NCBI GenBank assembly: GCA_028583405.1
Contig: CM053246.1
Span: forward strand, 5,217,686 to 5,281,685
Reading direction: 5' to 3'
Length of the DNA stretch: 64,000 bases
Source of the DNA: Pogonophryne albipinna
Lineage: Eukaryota; Chordata; Actinopteri; Perciformes; Artedidraconidae
This document shows, piece by piece, positions 23,600 through 35,400 of the stretch (its first letter is position 1; every line of letters starts with the position of its first letter). The position numbers and the translations under genes were made by a program. The notes under the pieces were generated by a model, which searched no databases, had not been told where the DNA came from, and worked only from the letters and a program-made list of their open reading frames with translations.

Positions 23600-24100
23600 C
23601 CAGTTTGATGTGCTGCACTCTCCTCTGAGTGGTCCTGATTTCAGGCAGAGGTCATGGCTTGGAAGGTTTTATATCATGTAGTGCCTCAACAGAACCTAAT
23701 ATGAATTGCTTTTTTCAGTTTCTCTTTTTTTTATTATTGTCTCGTCGCTGGATCACCTCCCCCTGGCAAAGTGGCCTCGTCATTGACAAACCTGTTTTTG
23801 TTGCTCTGTTGAACCATGGTTCAACAGGAGCTTCTGTAAATAGTTTTGTAAATAGTTTGAATATTTATCATAGTAATCATTTTCAGTCTCCCACTCTGTC
23901 TCAATTTAATTTATCGTTTCTTTGCCCCACCATATGTGTTGTTGTCCAAGGGCACTAATTTGGTCTGTGTTGAAGATTGTTTTACACTTTAGATTAATCA
24001 AATTGTGTTTTTTGGCTAAATTCATCTTTTTCTGTTTAACCCTAACCCTCTTTGTTCTCCTTCTCATTCATTTTACTTTGTTTTGTTCTAACACACATCA
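23600..24100 (-). pseudogene. decayed second copy of the THAP gene's exon 3
   Basis: Two blocks resemble exon 3 in the same orientation and order: CTGGCAAAGTGGCCTCGTC at about 23764 matches the LPGAS-repeat segment around 22265, and CTAATTTGGTCTGTGTTGAAGATT at about 23956 matches 22017-22040 closely. Sequence between is degenerate and frames are broken. This implies an internal duplication or a rearranged second insertion inside the element. Confidence 0.5.
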
Positions 24101-25123
24101 CTTTTTCCATACACTGTTCTTAATACTTGTTCACACATTTGTTCGTCCCTTTTACTTTGTTCTTCCTGTTGTTCTTGTTCAAACACATATCAATTGTTCA
24201 TCCACTGTTGTGGTAAAATTATATTCATAGTCTTAACATGAACACAAGCGTTTCCCTCCAAAAATGTAAAACGTATCTAAGTAATAGCCTATTAATTATA
24301 TTATTATTATTACTAATAGGCTACCAAGCTTTCCGTTGTCACCCTGCCTCTCCAAATGCAAAACTGTCAATAAAAAGTATGCAATAATGCTATTACAGCT
24401 GAAAAAGTACTTGGGTGTGTGTGTTTTTTTAATATATATTTACCATTCAATAACGCAATCGCTGCTGTCTGTCTGTCCCATAGAAGAACCTTATATATAC
24501 AGTCTATGAGAAGAACATGACAGCGCAGCGCAACTATACTACGGACGTGACTGCCCTGGCAGTGACAGCAACATAGCCTGCTTGTGCTACCACACTTTCC
24601 CCTCAAAATATCGTTAAATAACGAAACTTGGAAATAGTGCCAATCCATACAAAGTGTAACCACATCATGGAAATATGAAAGCAATCTTTAAAAAATAACA
24701 GCGTTGGTTTAATCTATGACTATTTTGAGCATGTTCGTGCTGTTTTTGCCATAGAGAAGCATTGCCACGGAAGTGCGTTTGGAACTGTCCCGGCATACAT
24801 AAACCACGTGACCGGCTGGCGGCGACATCAAAGAGTGTCGTAACTCTTATCTCTCTATGGCTCTGGGCCTAACCAAACCGAGCAAAGCCGAGCGAGGCCT
24901 GTAGTGGAAACGCGCTATAATTAACAGTGGCTTTTGGTTTGTGAGGAAAGAGACCAACAGTTGCCTCCACCATACTGCGGGCTGAACGTCTGAGGACCTT
25001 TAATACTGATGATAATACATGTTCAGTGTTTTCGACTTACAGCTACCCGAGGCAGGATTGTGAACACACAGAGTACTGAAAGAGGTAGAAATCAGTGTGT
25101 ATGAGCTTGAGTGTCATTTTTAA

Positions 25124-26085
25124 CCTGTTAAGCCCGAGAGACCCCGGTTCCGGGGGCCTCCTGCAATATCTTGCAGAAAACAGTGTCTGAGGGCATGTTC
25201 ATTTAATAAACTATTAATGTTTTATATCCATGTAACGGAAAGAAACTCATCTAACTGATCATTTTAATTTTTTTTCTCAAAAAAACCCCACAATGCTAAC
25301 GCTGAGCCTCTGAATTAGCAACGAGCGAAAAATGCTAACAGATGACTGCACCGAAATTCACTCAAAAAACCTTATTATTTATCTTTGCTGCACATCCAAC
25401 CCTTCGTTTCACATCGTGAGGGGACACAGAATCGATGGGTATCCTCATTATCACTCAATCATACGAACTCTCGGAGATAATAACAAGAACAGACATCAAA
25501 ACATATGGAGCTAGTTAGCCAAAAAACGGCAAAATGGCTCACCTGTGTGGTAGTTTGGTCAAAAGTGGTCTTCAATGGCATAAAAACGATGCTGAAGTTA
25601 ATCCATAGGTTAATCCAATGTGTCTGTGTCACTTTGAAGGATTTCTGATAATCCATGAGCAATAAATCTGTTTTTCGGTTTTGAGATGTCAGACCTATAG
25701 ACAGCTTCACTCTGGAGCAAAACTGAATGCACGAAGACGCCATTTTTTTTTTTAACATGAGTGTGTGGGGAGATTCCCCTTCGATTCTATTGGCTCTAAT
25801 GGTCAGAAAGAGATGTCACATGTCGAAATCGAAGAAGGGGGGCCAGAGATAAGGAAAATCCACCCAAATGGCCAAGAGGTTTTTTTGTGCTAAACCTCTC
25901 TAAAAAGGTCAAATATCACTTGTTTTGCATAAATCTTGATACAGGGTACTTATTATATGTTGTACTTTGGATTCCTAAAACTTTTAGTCTACTAACCCAT
26001 CATCCAAGGTTAGTTTTCACTGTAGGTACAAAATAATTTTGGGACAGACACTATAATTTACAGTTTTTTACCATGTTCAATGTGT
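25124..26085 (+). mobile_element. TTAA-type DNA element, copy 2, 3'-truncated
   Basis: TTAA at 25120-25123 is followed by CCTGTTAAGCCC, the intact 5' terminus of the family. The body matches copies 1 and 3, including CTCTGAATTAGCAACGAGCG, the ATCTTGATACAGGGTAC block and the GACACTATA site where copy 1 carries its LTR. Similarity stops after ACCATGTTCAATGTG near 26085, so the 3' third is missing. No transposase. Confidence 0.7.
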
Positions 26086-26667
26086 AAATGTGTGGGAAAT
26101 GCATCGGCCGAAATACAATATCTGAACCCATTGCCATTGGCTTGAAATGTAACCAAGTGTAAACTGGCTATGTGTGAAACAGTCGTGGACATGGTCTCTA
26201 CACTCCAACTCCTTTGTCTTATCTCTAGTTGCTTATCAGACTGTTAATAATAAAGACATGTGTGAAGATATAGGCCCGGGTGTCCACTGTCTACATCTGA
26301 ACCCAAACTCACATTGTTCATACAAAACACCTCTCTCTCTCTCTCTCTTTATGTACATTAGTCTATTTTTACAGTATCCACTAATAGAAGCTCTTGGAGC
26401 CAGTGAGCTGAATATGAAGGGCTAAATGTCAAGTATTTTAAGTTGAGGGCACTCAGGATGACTGGAGGATATTAGGAAATTAATTATCCTGTAAAGTACA
26501 TTTTATGGCAGGGAGAAACTGACACATTGATTAATGAGCCTGAAGGTGTTTGCTTGTAAGAATATCAATTACTTTTTTTTTCATCCAAGCACAGTCATTA
26601 AAATGAATGAGAAGACCTTGACTTAGCAAAGCCAACAAACATGCAGCGATCCACAGCGTGATCACAG

Positions 26668-26669
<2 letters not shown>
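26086..26669. other. intergenic, no gene seen
   Basis: Contains a short CT microsatellite near 26330-26347; otherwise nothing recognisable. Confidence 0.4.
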
Positions 26670-26736
<67 letters not shown>

Positions 26737-26825
26737 GGAGGGAGGGAGAGAGAGAGCAGAGAGAGAGACATAGAGAGAGAGGAAGAGAGAGAGAGAGAGC
26801 GGAGAGAGAGAGCAGAGAGAGAGAG

Positions 26826-26861
<36 letters not shown>

Positions 26862-27097
26862 AGAGAGAGAGAGACAGAGAGAGAGGGAGAGAGAGAGAGT
26901 GAGAGGGAGAGAGACATAGAGAGAGAGGAAGAGAGAGAGAGAGAGCGGAGAGAGAGAGCAGAGAGAGAGAGCGGAGAGAGAGAGAGCAGAGAGAGAGAGA
27001 CAGAGAGAGAGGGAGAGAGAGAGAGCGGAGAGAGAGAGAGCGGAGAGAGAGAGAGAGAGGGTGAGAGAAAGAGGGAGAGAGAGAAGAGAGAGAGAGG
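26670..27097 (+). repeat. GA-rich satellite with 146-bp higher-order period
   Basis: About 430 bp of (GA)n interrupted by CGGA, CAGA, GGAA and CATAGA variants. The variant series CATAGAGAGAGAGGAAG, then CGG, CAG, CGG spacings, recurs with CATA at 26769 and 26915, giving a 146-bp higher-order unit. The long open frames on both strands (Arg/Glu and Ser/Leu repeats) are produced by the dinucleotide repeat and are not genes. Confidence 0.95.
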
Positions 27098-28911
27098 CTG
27101 CGTGGCGCTTGGCGAGGGTCCCAGGTCACATGCTCATCCCGCCCCGATGTCTTCCCCTTCTGCGGCGCTCCACATCAAACCCACATGCAGCGCCAATTAG
27201 CAACACAGCTGAGGCAGCGGGCCACGCTCTTCATGTACCTCTCTAATGAAGCTCAATCATCACCTTCATTTCCCCTGTAGGATACAGAAGGGAGCAGGAA
27301 GAGTGGGTACAAGGTGGTGAACAAGGTTCCTCTTTATTCAAAGCTCTCTGATATCAACCCCTGAAGAGTTTTTCAGCAAGTTTGGCTGGTGCTGATAGTA
27401 TTAGTGAAAATAATGTAGAAATCCTGTCATTACTTATGTTTACCCTCCTAGACAATTTCATAAACAAATGATTTCATTTAGTTCTTTGCTGATAAGGTGC
27501 AGCTAATGATGCAGATCATATTAAGGAGATTGAGTTTCCAGACAACCAGTCAACATTAAATACAGTTTTCTGTTCTGCTTCAATCATCCGTACAGCTGCT
27601 GCAAAAACTACAACGCTTCCTGCAAGTGCTTTAATGGAACAGGCCTTTACCGTGATGATGATATTAAATACAGGAATCGCCCCAAACAAGGTTTCTTTTT
27701 CTTTAAATCCCTCTGATATGAGCCTCTCTCAGTGATTCACTTGATCCTTTGCGTTTGGCTACCTGCTAGGTTTAAGAAAAGATTCCCATTGTGCAGTGTT
27801 CTGATTATTTAAGATGGGCTTAAGGTTGCATCTTGGGAACACACTGGGTTTTAGAAACAGTCTCAAAGCCCAGCTCAATTACCACAGAGAGCAGGGTGGA
27901 GGATAGGGCCGGGGAGGGTCCTCCGTGGGTCTGACAGTACAATGAAGAGCAGGCCAGGTATCAGGGGCAAGCTGTTTCTCAACACTACAGCACCAACTGT
28001 TTCTCCTGGCCGGATACCCGACCCTGTGCCATCCAGACCTGTTCTGACAAAAAGCTGTTCACAGATGAGTTAAAGGCAGTGTGGGTACAGTGTGTAAAGG
28101 AAATGCAGAGACTGACACTGTTAGCAGATAAAGATCTTTCAGCAAATTGAAAACAAAGCAGCTCCATCCATTGATGTGTCCTCATCTGTGATGCTATTAT
28201 AGACTCGATTAAAGGTTTAATACAATATGTAAGTTGTAATTTTTTGAATGAAATGATGAATTCTTATTATAAAAAAGGAATAGGCCTTTCATCTACAGGA
28301 CAGATGTCTTTTCCCTAGCCTAAAACTCAGTAAAGTGTATGGAGCTTTGATAAATAGCGTAATCAGACATAGTATAGACCAGCGTATATTACTTCCTTCA
28401 TATAATAACAGACATATTACTTTGATCCTTGGTTTAAGTGGAGGGAGATGCTATTATCAAGGAACAGCCTTTTCTATAGAAAATGATATTGTCACTTAAC
28501 TATAAAAAAGATCAAGCACCATTTGCAGCCTGATATGAAGTAGATCAAGGGTAATCATATCTGATGAGATGTATCTCTGGAAGCATGCACTAGCATTATG
28601 CATCAGTGAAGGAGGCAGAATTAAAATAATAAATGTCATTATATATGTAGGCGGAAACGCACAAAAAATGAATTTAACATGAAGATTTGTATCATGAATT
28701 CGATGAAAAAAGCAAAACTGACTTTTAATATCAAAGTATTATTCAATATTTCCCAAATAAATATCAGTATATGACGTAAATAAGGAAAGTATATATATTT
28801 GTTTAATGTTATTATTACATATGCAAATGGTACACTATGTTTTGCTGATTTGCATACAGTTCCAGGACAGACATCTGAATCTTGTATGTTCAAAATGTGT
28901 GTTTTCTTTTG
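27098..28911. other. intergenic; contains the partner of 19395-19555
   Basis: No gene is supported. The block 27415-27575 is related to 19395-19555 as described there. Sequence 27880-28200 is of balanced composition but has no recognisable coding content. Confidence 0.4.
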
Positions 28912-28916
28912 GTGCC

Positions 28917-29530
28917 AGTTACGGCTGCTGCCTTCCTGGTCGTCTGAGTGTTTTCAGCTGTGTGTGTTCTATGTAAATTAGCTGTGCGGTTGCCCTCCCG
29001 TCATTGGCTGCCATCTCCTGGTCCGCCCCTGAAGATTGCGATTGGAGCACGCCGGGCCGACGCACTCCAATCGCAGCTCACAGCCGGCGCACACCTGCTG
29101 GAGATTACTACAAAGCTTGGGGACAATGATCACTCGGGAGGCTCTGCTGAGTGAACGGACGCCTCTCGCTACTTGCTACTTGTTCTGTGATTAACTCGTG
29201 TAGTCTGTGTTTAGTATTGTGTGACTGTTTCCTTTAGTTTAGCTGTGTTTTTGTATATATTCTTCGTGTTAGTTGTACCACTTTTAAAGTGAGGTTTTGT
29301 TTAGTTTCTTATTTAGTGTGATAGTGTTATTTCCTTGTATGCAAATAGACTCCTTTTGTTAGAGTCCTCCTTTTGTTTGGTTCCTGTGCTCTTTTGGCCC
29401 TTTTGTTTGTTCAGGCTGTGTGCCTTCCATTTTGTTTACCCTTTTTATAATAATTCTACTTATAACTAAGTCTATTACCAATTCCAACTGGTGTGTGTTG
29501 CACTTCCTCATCCCTAGTGGGGACGTAACA
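28917..29530. mobile_element. solo LTR with 5-bp target duplication
   Basis: The 614-bp segment starts AGTTACGGC and ends GACGTAACA, matching TGTTACG...CGTAACA LTR termini apart from one changed first base. GTGCC flanks both ends (28912-28916 and 29531-29535). The interior shows GATTGCGATTGGAGC and its near reverse complement at about 29034 and 29066, then T-rich sequence. A 5-bp duplication and these termini fit a Ty3/gypsy LTR left by recombination between two LTRs. The integrase-bearing element at 36800-40113 has a similar CGTAACA terminus but a different body. Confidence 0.75.
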
Positions 29531-29535
29531 GTGCC

Positions 29536-30978
29536 ATACTTGAGACTTTTGATTCAATTGTGCTTTTAGAAATAAAATGCACTATAAATCAGGCAATGAA
29601 TGACATATCAACAAAACCCTCTATAAAACCTTCTAAAATATGGATTTAAATAAAGAATAATTTTCTCTGTGAAACTTCCCCGACTGATCATTTAGATCGA
29701 GCCAATTATTTGCTGTATTTTTTTTTTTTACAACATTTGTGAAATATTTTTGTTTAAATATGCTAATGAGGCATTATCCTACATTCGGGGACTTTAAGAG
29801 AAATTAACTGATCTAAATAGACAAAGTTTTTATATGTGTATTTTGGGGGTTTTCTTTCACTAATTGGAGAAAATACATGTCGAGCCATTTGCTTAAAAAT
29901 TGACCACTGTATTAAAAAAATCAATATTTTACTTGTATGTATGGTCGTGCCTTAATGTCTCTCGAATTCAAAGAAATATCTGAGATATGATCCCCAGCTT
30001 ATGCAGAATACAGTCATCCTGGAATGGCAGCCTGACTTACTCCGTCACTTGAATCCCTAAAACGTCTCTCCTGACAACATACAGTAAGGTTCTGCTTTGT
30101 GGTTATTGGAGCCCAACACCGCTGCTAAGTATGGTATATATTTTTATGGCATCCATCATTGGTGTAAATCCACAGACAATAACCATAGCATTACTCACAC
30201 ATCGCAAACAAACCCACCACCTCTTGATACAAGGCTTGTTTGTGTCTCCATCTCTGTCAGGGGGCTCTCCACTTGTAAGCCTCTGCAGACGACTCCTGAG
30301 GGCCAGGTGTTACCTACACGGAACAACGGTGCAAAGCCATCTTAAATAAGCAGATACTTTAGCGGGGCCCTGGGTGCAGCAGAGGATCATTATTTTGAGG
30401 TGGAAAAATCCAGTTTGACGGATGAACCCAGGCCGCAGAGAGCCACATCACTGATACGCCACATAACAAGATCTCAGAAGAGTGAAACACCGACTCATTA
30501 CATATCAAAGGAGACTTGGAAGAAGGATTTATTTGTTTTGTTGCACGGGGTGATGATTCTATTTCATGGGAGCCAAAGCCCTGCACAAGACAGCCACAGG
30601 TTCAGGGGTATTATCACTGGCCCCGGTGATGAGTTACAGAGTCCAAAGCAAGCCAGCAGCCCCCCCTCCAAACTGGGAATACCACAGGATCAGCCGAGAT
30701 GTCAGACCAATTTAATGGGTGAGTCACTTAGGTGTTATTAAAGTGTGCCTTTTGCTGCAGGGTGGGAGCAGTGATGTGGTGTTAAAGAGCAAACTTCAAA
30801 TGACCAGCATGCAGGAACATCTCTCTGTACTCTTCACTTGTTCTTTTTCTTCTTTAAGCCTCCCAACAGCGGTATTATTTTGAGATAAAGATTAGTCACA
30901 TTTCAGTCAATTGATTTTGTTGTTTGTTTAATCTTGTTTCAGTCTCTATATATTTGTATTTCTTCTAAATATTAAAAG
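29536..30978. other. intergenic, candidate conserved non-coding DNA
   Basis: No gene is supported. 30000-30760 has balanced composition, no repeat signature and overlapping short frames on both strands, which is consistent with conserved non-coding DNA but not evidence for it. Confidence 0.3.
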
Positions 30979-30987
30979 GCTTTTGGC

Positions 30988-32453
30988 AGGGTTGCCAACT
31001 TTGGGTACCTGGCTGGAGTGAGATTTTGATATCATGGGTTTAAATATGGGCACGAAATGACTGCTATCGTGTCAGCAGCGGGACCTTAGCATATATATAG
31101 GATATATATACAATATATATACAAATACACAATATTGGACACAGACTATAAAGGACACACAGTTTCATTCACTAATGAAAGTCAAACATGTTTGTTTCCA
31201 CTGTTTTATTGTGTGCCTGTCAATTAATAAGCAATTAATTGACTTATCGTACGATAAATAAAAATGAACTCGATAAATTTCCATTTACATGAGGATGTGA
31301 CTAGCAGTTCGAAAGGATGTACTTTAATTATTATTATATATTATCATGATGTCAGTGGTCTAAAATGGTTATACAACGTTGCCGACAATATTATCGTTTA
31401 TCGCAATAATTTCCTGGAAAATGTATCTTACAAAATTATCGTGACACACACACATTTGTGTGTGTGTGTGTTTCATGTATAGGCCTCTCTACAGACTTAC
31501 TCCAAACTGCCAAATGTATTAATTAACACACTCTCACTCTCATATACTCTTTGACTCTATTTTGGCCTAGTTGAACAATAAGCAGCAGACTTTTACTTTT
31601 TATCATTTCTACTGGACCTTAGATCTGCGCATGCGCAATACGGGTCGGCAGTGGCCAGAGAGTATTTGTGTTGGGTAATCTATGGTAGGGCTAACCCATA
31701 CAGTGGTGCGGCTCAAGTCAGTATTTGCAATGTAATTACATACACGCTCCCCTTGACAGTGAAACGCCACGCGTGAGGTTTAGATTATTTCCCTGTCTCA
31801 ATCCAAATTGAACTGTATGAAATAAAAAGACACATTTGTCTTGTAGTAAATAAAAAGGGCGATCTTTTGAAATACTAACATAAAATACACCTTCTGGTAC
31901 TCTCTTGAGAAGAAAAATAAATAAATCTATTACTACACGACATATTTAAAAAAATTAATGCCATTTTAGTTTTGTGTTACTTTGTTCTGAAAGCTGAACC
32001 TGCTGCTCCTCACAGAGAGAAGAGGGAAGAGGCTGTGAATTACTTTACATTGTGGATAAGGGTGGATAGCCCCCATTGTTCTGTGTGTCAAAATGAAAGA
32101 CAGCCCACACACCTATCAATCATCAAACCGTGGGGTCTTATTTCATTATGTGTTGATTTCTATCAACACGTAATGTTGTATTGATGTATATAGAGATGCA
32201 GTACAGCAAAAGTATTCTCCGTCGGGACTTCCTGCAACAACACCACGCCGTTATCTTGATTCTGATTGGCCAGAAGACATTATCAAAGATGTTCTATTGA
32301 GAAGACGATCACTACCTGACAAAAGTTTTCAAAACCGTTTCTAGTCTTCGGTATTCTTGTTTTTGGCGTGAGAATAGTTTGGGCAGCGTGAGAGCGTGAG
32401 ATTGAGAGTGAAAGCGTGTGTCACACGCCAGATGCGTGAGAGTTGGCAACCCT
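30988..32453. mobile_element. hAT-like element with CAGGGTTGCCAACT ends
   Basis: The left end CAGGGTTGCCAACTTTGGG and the right end (reverse strand) CAGGGTTGCCAACTCTCACG are inverted repeats. The flanks share GCTTTTGGC (30979-30987 and 32454-32462), i.e. an 8-9 bp duplication with one base ambiguous against the terminus. CAGGG termini with an 8-bp duplication are characteristic of hAT elements. A 707-bp truncated copy of another hAT family sits inside. An AT/TA-rich tract lies at 31090-31130. No transposase coding sequence. Confidence 0.75.
31649..32355 (+). mobile_element. truncated copy of the 41174-42119 hAT family
   Basis: From CAGTGGC at 31649 to TTCGGTATT at 32355 the sequence is nearly identical to 41174-41935, in the same orientation. 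It lacks an 80-bp block (around 41395-41475 in the other copy) and the last 180 bp including the right terminus. It includes the hairpin at 32144-32175 with one mismatch, which is perfect in the other copy. The right truncation means no target duplication can be found. Confidence 0.8.
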
Positions 32454-32462
32454 GCTTTTGGC

Positions 32463-35400
32463 CATCTTTTATGTTTTTGCCATTAATAATGACATTTCTC
32501 ATTCCTAAACTCACAAACTGAATTAACTCTCTAAAATACTGTTAACTTTCTAGGTTTGGCTTGAAACAGGTAGGTAAGACATCATTCAACACTTACACAC
32601 TAACATTCCTTTAAAGATTTGAAAGCTGACTAATTCTTTCTGAAAGCCTTTTCGAACTAACAAGAGCCGACTGACAGTAACGTTAGCACTACAGCCACAG
32701 CCATGCTAACGTTACGTTAGCTTATTATAAATGTTGGACTGCCTTCTCTTGTGGTTTGTCCCACTTGTTTTGTTTCCACTTTGTGTTGACTGTAAACACA
32801 ATCTGTCACTATTTCCCTCCAAGCATGCTAATGTTGGCTAAAATAACTGGTAAAGATATCATTACATGAATGCATAGATTATAGTATTGGTCTAACAGGG
32901 CAAGCAGCTAATGTAACGTAAGAAGGGATCATTTTGGACACTGGAGAATACGTTACCAAGTGGAAGTATTTCACATATTATCTTACCTTCTCATTATTTA
33001 ATTTAAATGCATAATAAATACTCTTAGACCTTGCTTTAAAAATAAACTCTTTAATTTGGTTTTAGTTTGCTATTGTGAAAACGTTTTTTACATGATGTGT
33101 TTTCTTTTAGTTAGGTACTGATTCACTGTATCACACGGCAGTAAATGTATGTAAGCCTCTTTAAAAACCTTTAAACCTACCTGCATTAGCTTTAGGTTGC
33201 TGAACCTTTCCAGTTTTCAGCATCATTAGCCAGGGTTCATCCAGTTGTATAGAACATTTTTACAGAATTATAAGAAAAATGGCAAAAGAAAATGCGGTTG
33301 AATAATTCCAACCACTAATGTTTTTGGATATTGTGAGTTGATAAATCAGAAAGCTTTGTTGAAGGCAAGTGCATCCTGTAAATCATTATTTATTTTCTAA
33401 ATCTGTTTGAATTGCTTTCATCAACACACTTACTAATATTTTAGCATTACACATTTTATTATTTATATAAGGTTTTTATGCGCAAATTGAAAATGCGCAT
33501 TTAAACATTTGAATGGAAATACAGCTATGGTAAGCAGAAAACAGAAACTTTGCTCTGCCTGCTCTCTCCAGGCTTAAATGTTCAGTTTAGAGGGCAATTG
33601 CTGTACCTGCAAGCCTCTATAGCCAGACAGAAACATGACCAGTGGAGAGAGGGGTCTTAACCCTAAAGTCCGTCATCACTGATTACCGTCTCATCTAAAT
33701 CATCTGCCATTTTCCACCATTGCTCTTCCTCTCATCCGTCCATCCCTCTCTGCGCTGACATGATGATTGTCATCTGATGTGACGGCACTGGTATTCCCAG
33801 GGTCAGCCTGTGACTAGAGTTTAACCTTGTTTCTACGCTCCTCCTCTGTCGTATCGCCCTGACGTTTATTGTGCATAACTTCTGTGGTTCTTTTTAGATA
33901 TTTCAAACGATATGTGCAAACTGAATGCAAAGAAAATGTTAAAGGCAGTGGGATTGCATATTGGAATACTTAGTCAGTTGATTTAAAAAGATGCAGAATC
34001 GGCAAAATAAAAGCATATATGTGTGTGAGATGTTTTCGATGAAGAAAGCCAAAATAAATTGTGTTTCTGATCTGTTTGAGATCAATCAGATGTTAAGCAG
34101 CCTCACAAGCATTTGTTGTTCAGCCTACTTTCCTAGCTAGCCGAATGCTCTAAGCTAACACCTGTACATGTACAAGTGACCAAAACACTAACTGTTTGCC
34201 TGGATTCACCTCAGATATCGACTATTATCAGTTCCCACCAGGCATTTTCTCCTGTAATATTCTTTCCATCGTTGATCCATTAAGCAGCAGGTAACCACAC
34301 ATTCTGTGTTTAAGTTGAAACCTTTCAACTTCATAGAAATTATGCGGATCATTTTCCACGTCCGAGCAAACTCACATCTTATTGCAGAGGACCGCCCATT
34401 GGTGTGAAGGTTAATGATTCCCAAATCAGAATATTTTAAGTTCCTATTGGAACAAAACCAGTAGAACAAAGGCTTGTTGTCCCGTAAACAAAAGCCAACT
34501 GCTATGAAGGCCAATCATGTTGGCTGATATTTAAAAGTAACAGTTGAAAAAGACTGAAATAGGTCAAATAAAAATAACTAGGCTTTTGTTTTAGGTATAA
34601 GGGGCTGTCGTACTATGGGTTTTCAATCCAACAGGATATATTTCCCGAACTACTGGGGTTTTAGAATAATGCAACCTCAGCATCTCGTTGACGCTCCATC
34701 TGGACTTTATTTTCGATTTCCTCTCAAATTTGCCTGATTTCCGTCTGAACACACCTTTAGGGTAGAGGTGGATCTGGTCTGACAAACACTAAACTCAAGT
34801 TGGACATTGGAGATATCCATTTTTAGCTTTTTATGCTAACTTTAGTTGTTTCACAGTTTCCAATACTGTGGAAATGACTTATATTCTTTGCTAACTGGGG
34901 ATAGCTGCTAACTGGAACAGGAAGCTGTCCTCTTCCTGTTCCAGTTGCTCAATGGTCCTTTCTGCTGTTAATCAAGACAACATTTTTCCTTGGGATTGTA
35001 CCCAATGGCACACAGAATGGCATAGGCACGCAAGGTTATAAGGAATCAATCGAAACACTGACACATTTTCGAATCAACATGTGTTTCATAATGATAAATT
35101 AAAGAAAAAACTGGCCTGTTGCCACTGGCCTGTTTAAACGCTGTTCCTGATCCCCTTAACCCAGTGGTTTGGGTTGACTAAAGGTAACCAGGAGTAACCA
35201 CAGTGGTTGCAGATTTAAAAACAAGCCTATTGGATATGGTGGATCAGACAAAGTTCATACTATACGTTGTTCTAGAAGGCAAACACGACCAAAGTATATA
35301 TACTTATCTTCCTTAATACACACATAATTTTTTTGCCTTTTCTTTAAACCACAAAGTTTGCCACTTTCTAACTTTTATCCTTTCAACTTTACTTCCAATA

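Larger units (their letters stand above)
20607..24865. mobile_element. inner THAP-bearing DNA transposon, 8-bp TSD, P-like
   Basis: The ends are CAGAGCCCTAGAGATACT on the left and CAGAGCCATAGAGAGAT on the right (reverse strand), both running into AAGAGTTACGACACTC, so the inverted repeats are 33-34 bp with one indel and a few mismatches. They are flanked by GGCCTAAC at 20599-20606 and 24866-24873; removing the insert restores a continuous right arm of the outer element. The octamer differs at two positions from the GGCCAGAC preference known for Drosophila P elements and lacks the T2/A7 pattern common in hAT duplications. With the THAP domain inside, P-like is the best guess. No RNase H-like or GTP-binding transposase core is visible in 4.26 kb, so the copy is non-autonomous or decayed. 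Confidence 0.85.
19823..24915. mobile_element. outer inverted-repeat transposon, host of the nested element
   Basis: The left end GGCGCGTTTCCACTGCAGG (from 19823) and the right end GCGCGTTTCCACTACAGG (reverse strand, to 24915) are inverted repeats continuing through CTCGCTCGG and GGTTTGATTAGGCC over about 60 bp. TATAAT flanks both ends (19817-19822, 24916-24921). Without the inner insertion the element is only about 0.83 kb and non-coding. GCGTTTCCACT occurs three times near the left end (about 19826, 19903, 19970), pointing to an internal duplication or a second nested relative. Superfamily is unassigned; 6 bp is an uncommon duplication length. Confidence 0.85.

Noticed and set aside
20607..24865. 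hAT assignment from the CAGAG termini
   Set aside because: Possible, but GGCCTAAC lacks T at position 2, and the THAP gene fits the P superfamily better; left as P-like with doubt.
26658..27200. Arg/Glu-repeat and Ser/Leu-repeat proteins of 155-180 codons
   Set aside because: Direct translation of a GA microsatellite in different frames.
34910..34946. microRNA precursor
   Set aside because: The stem is only 15 bp and pairing does not extend to the roughly 22 bp or more needed.
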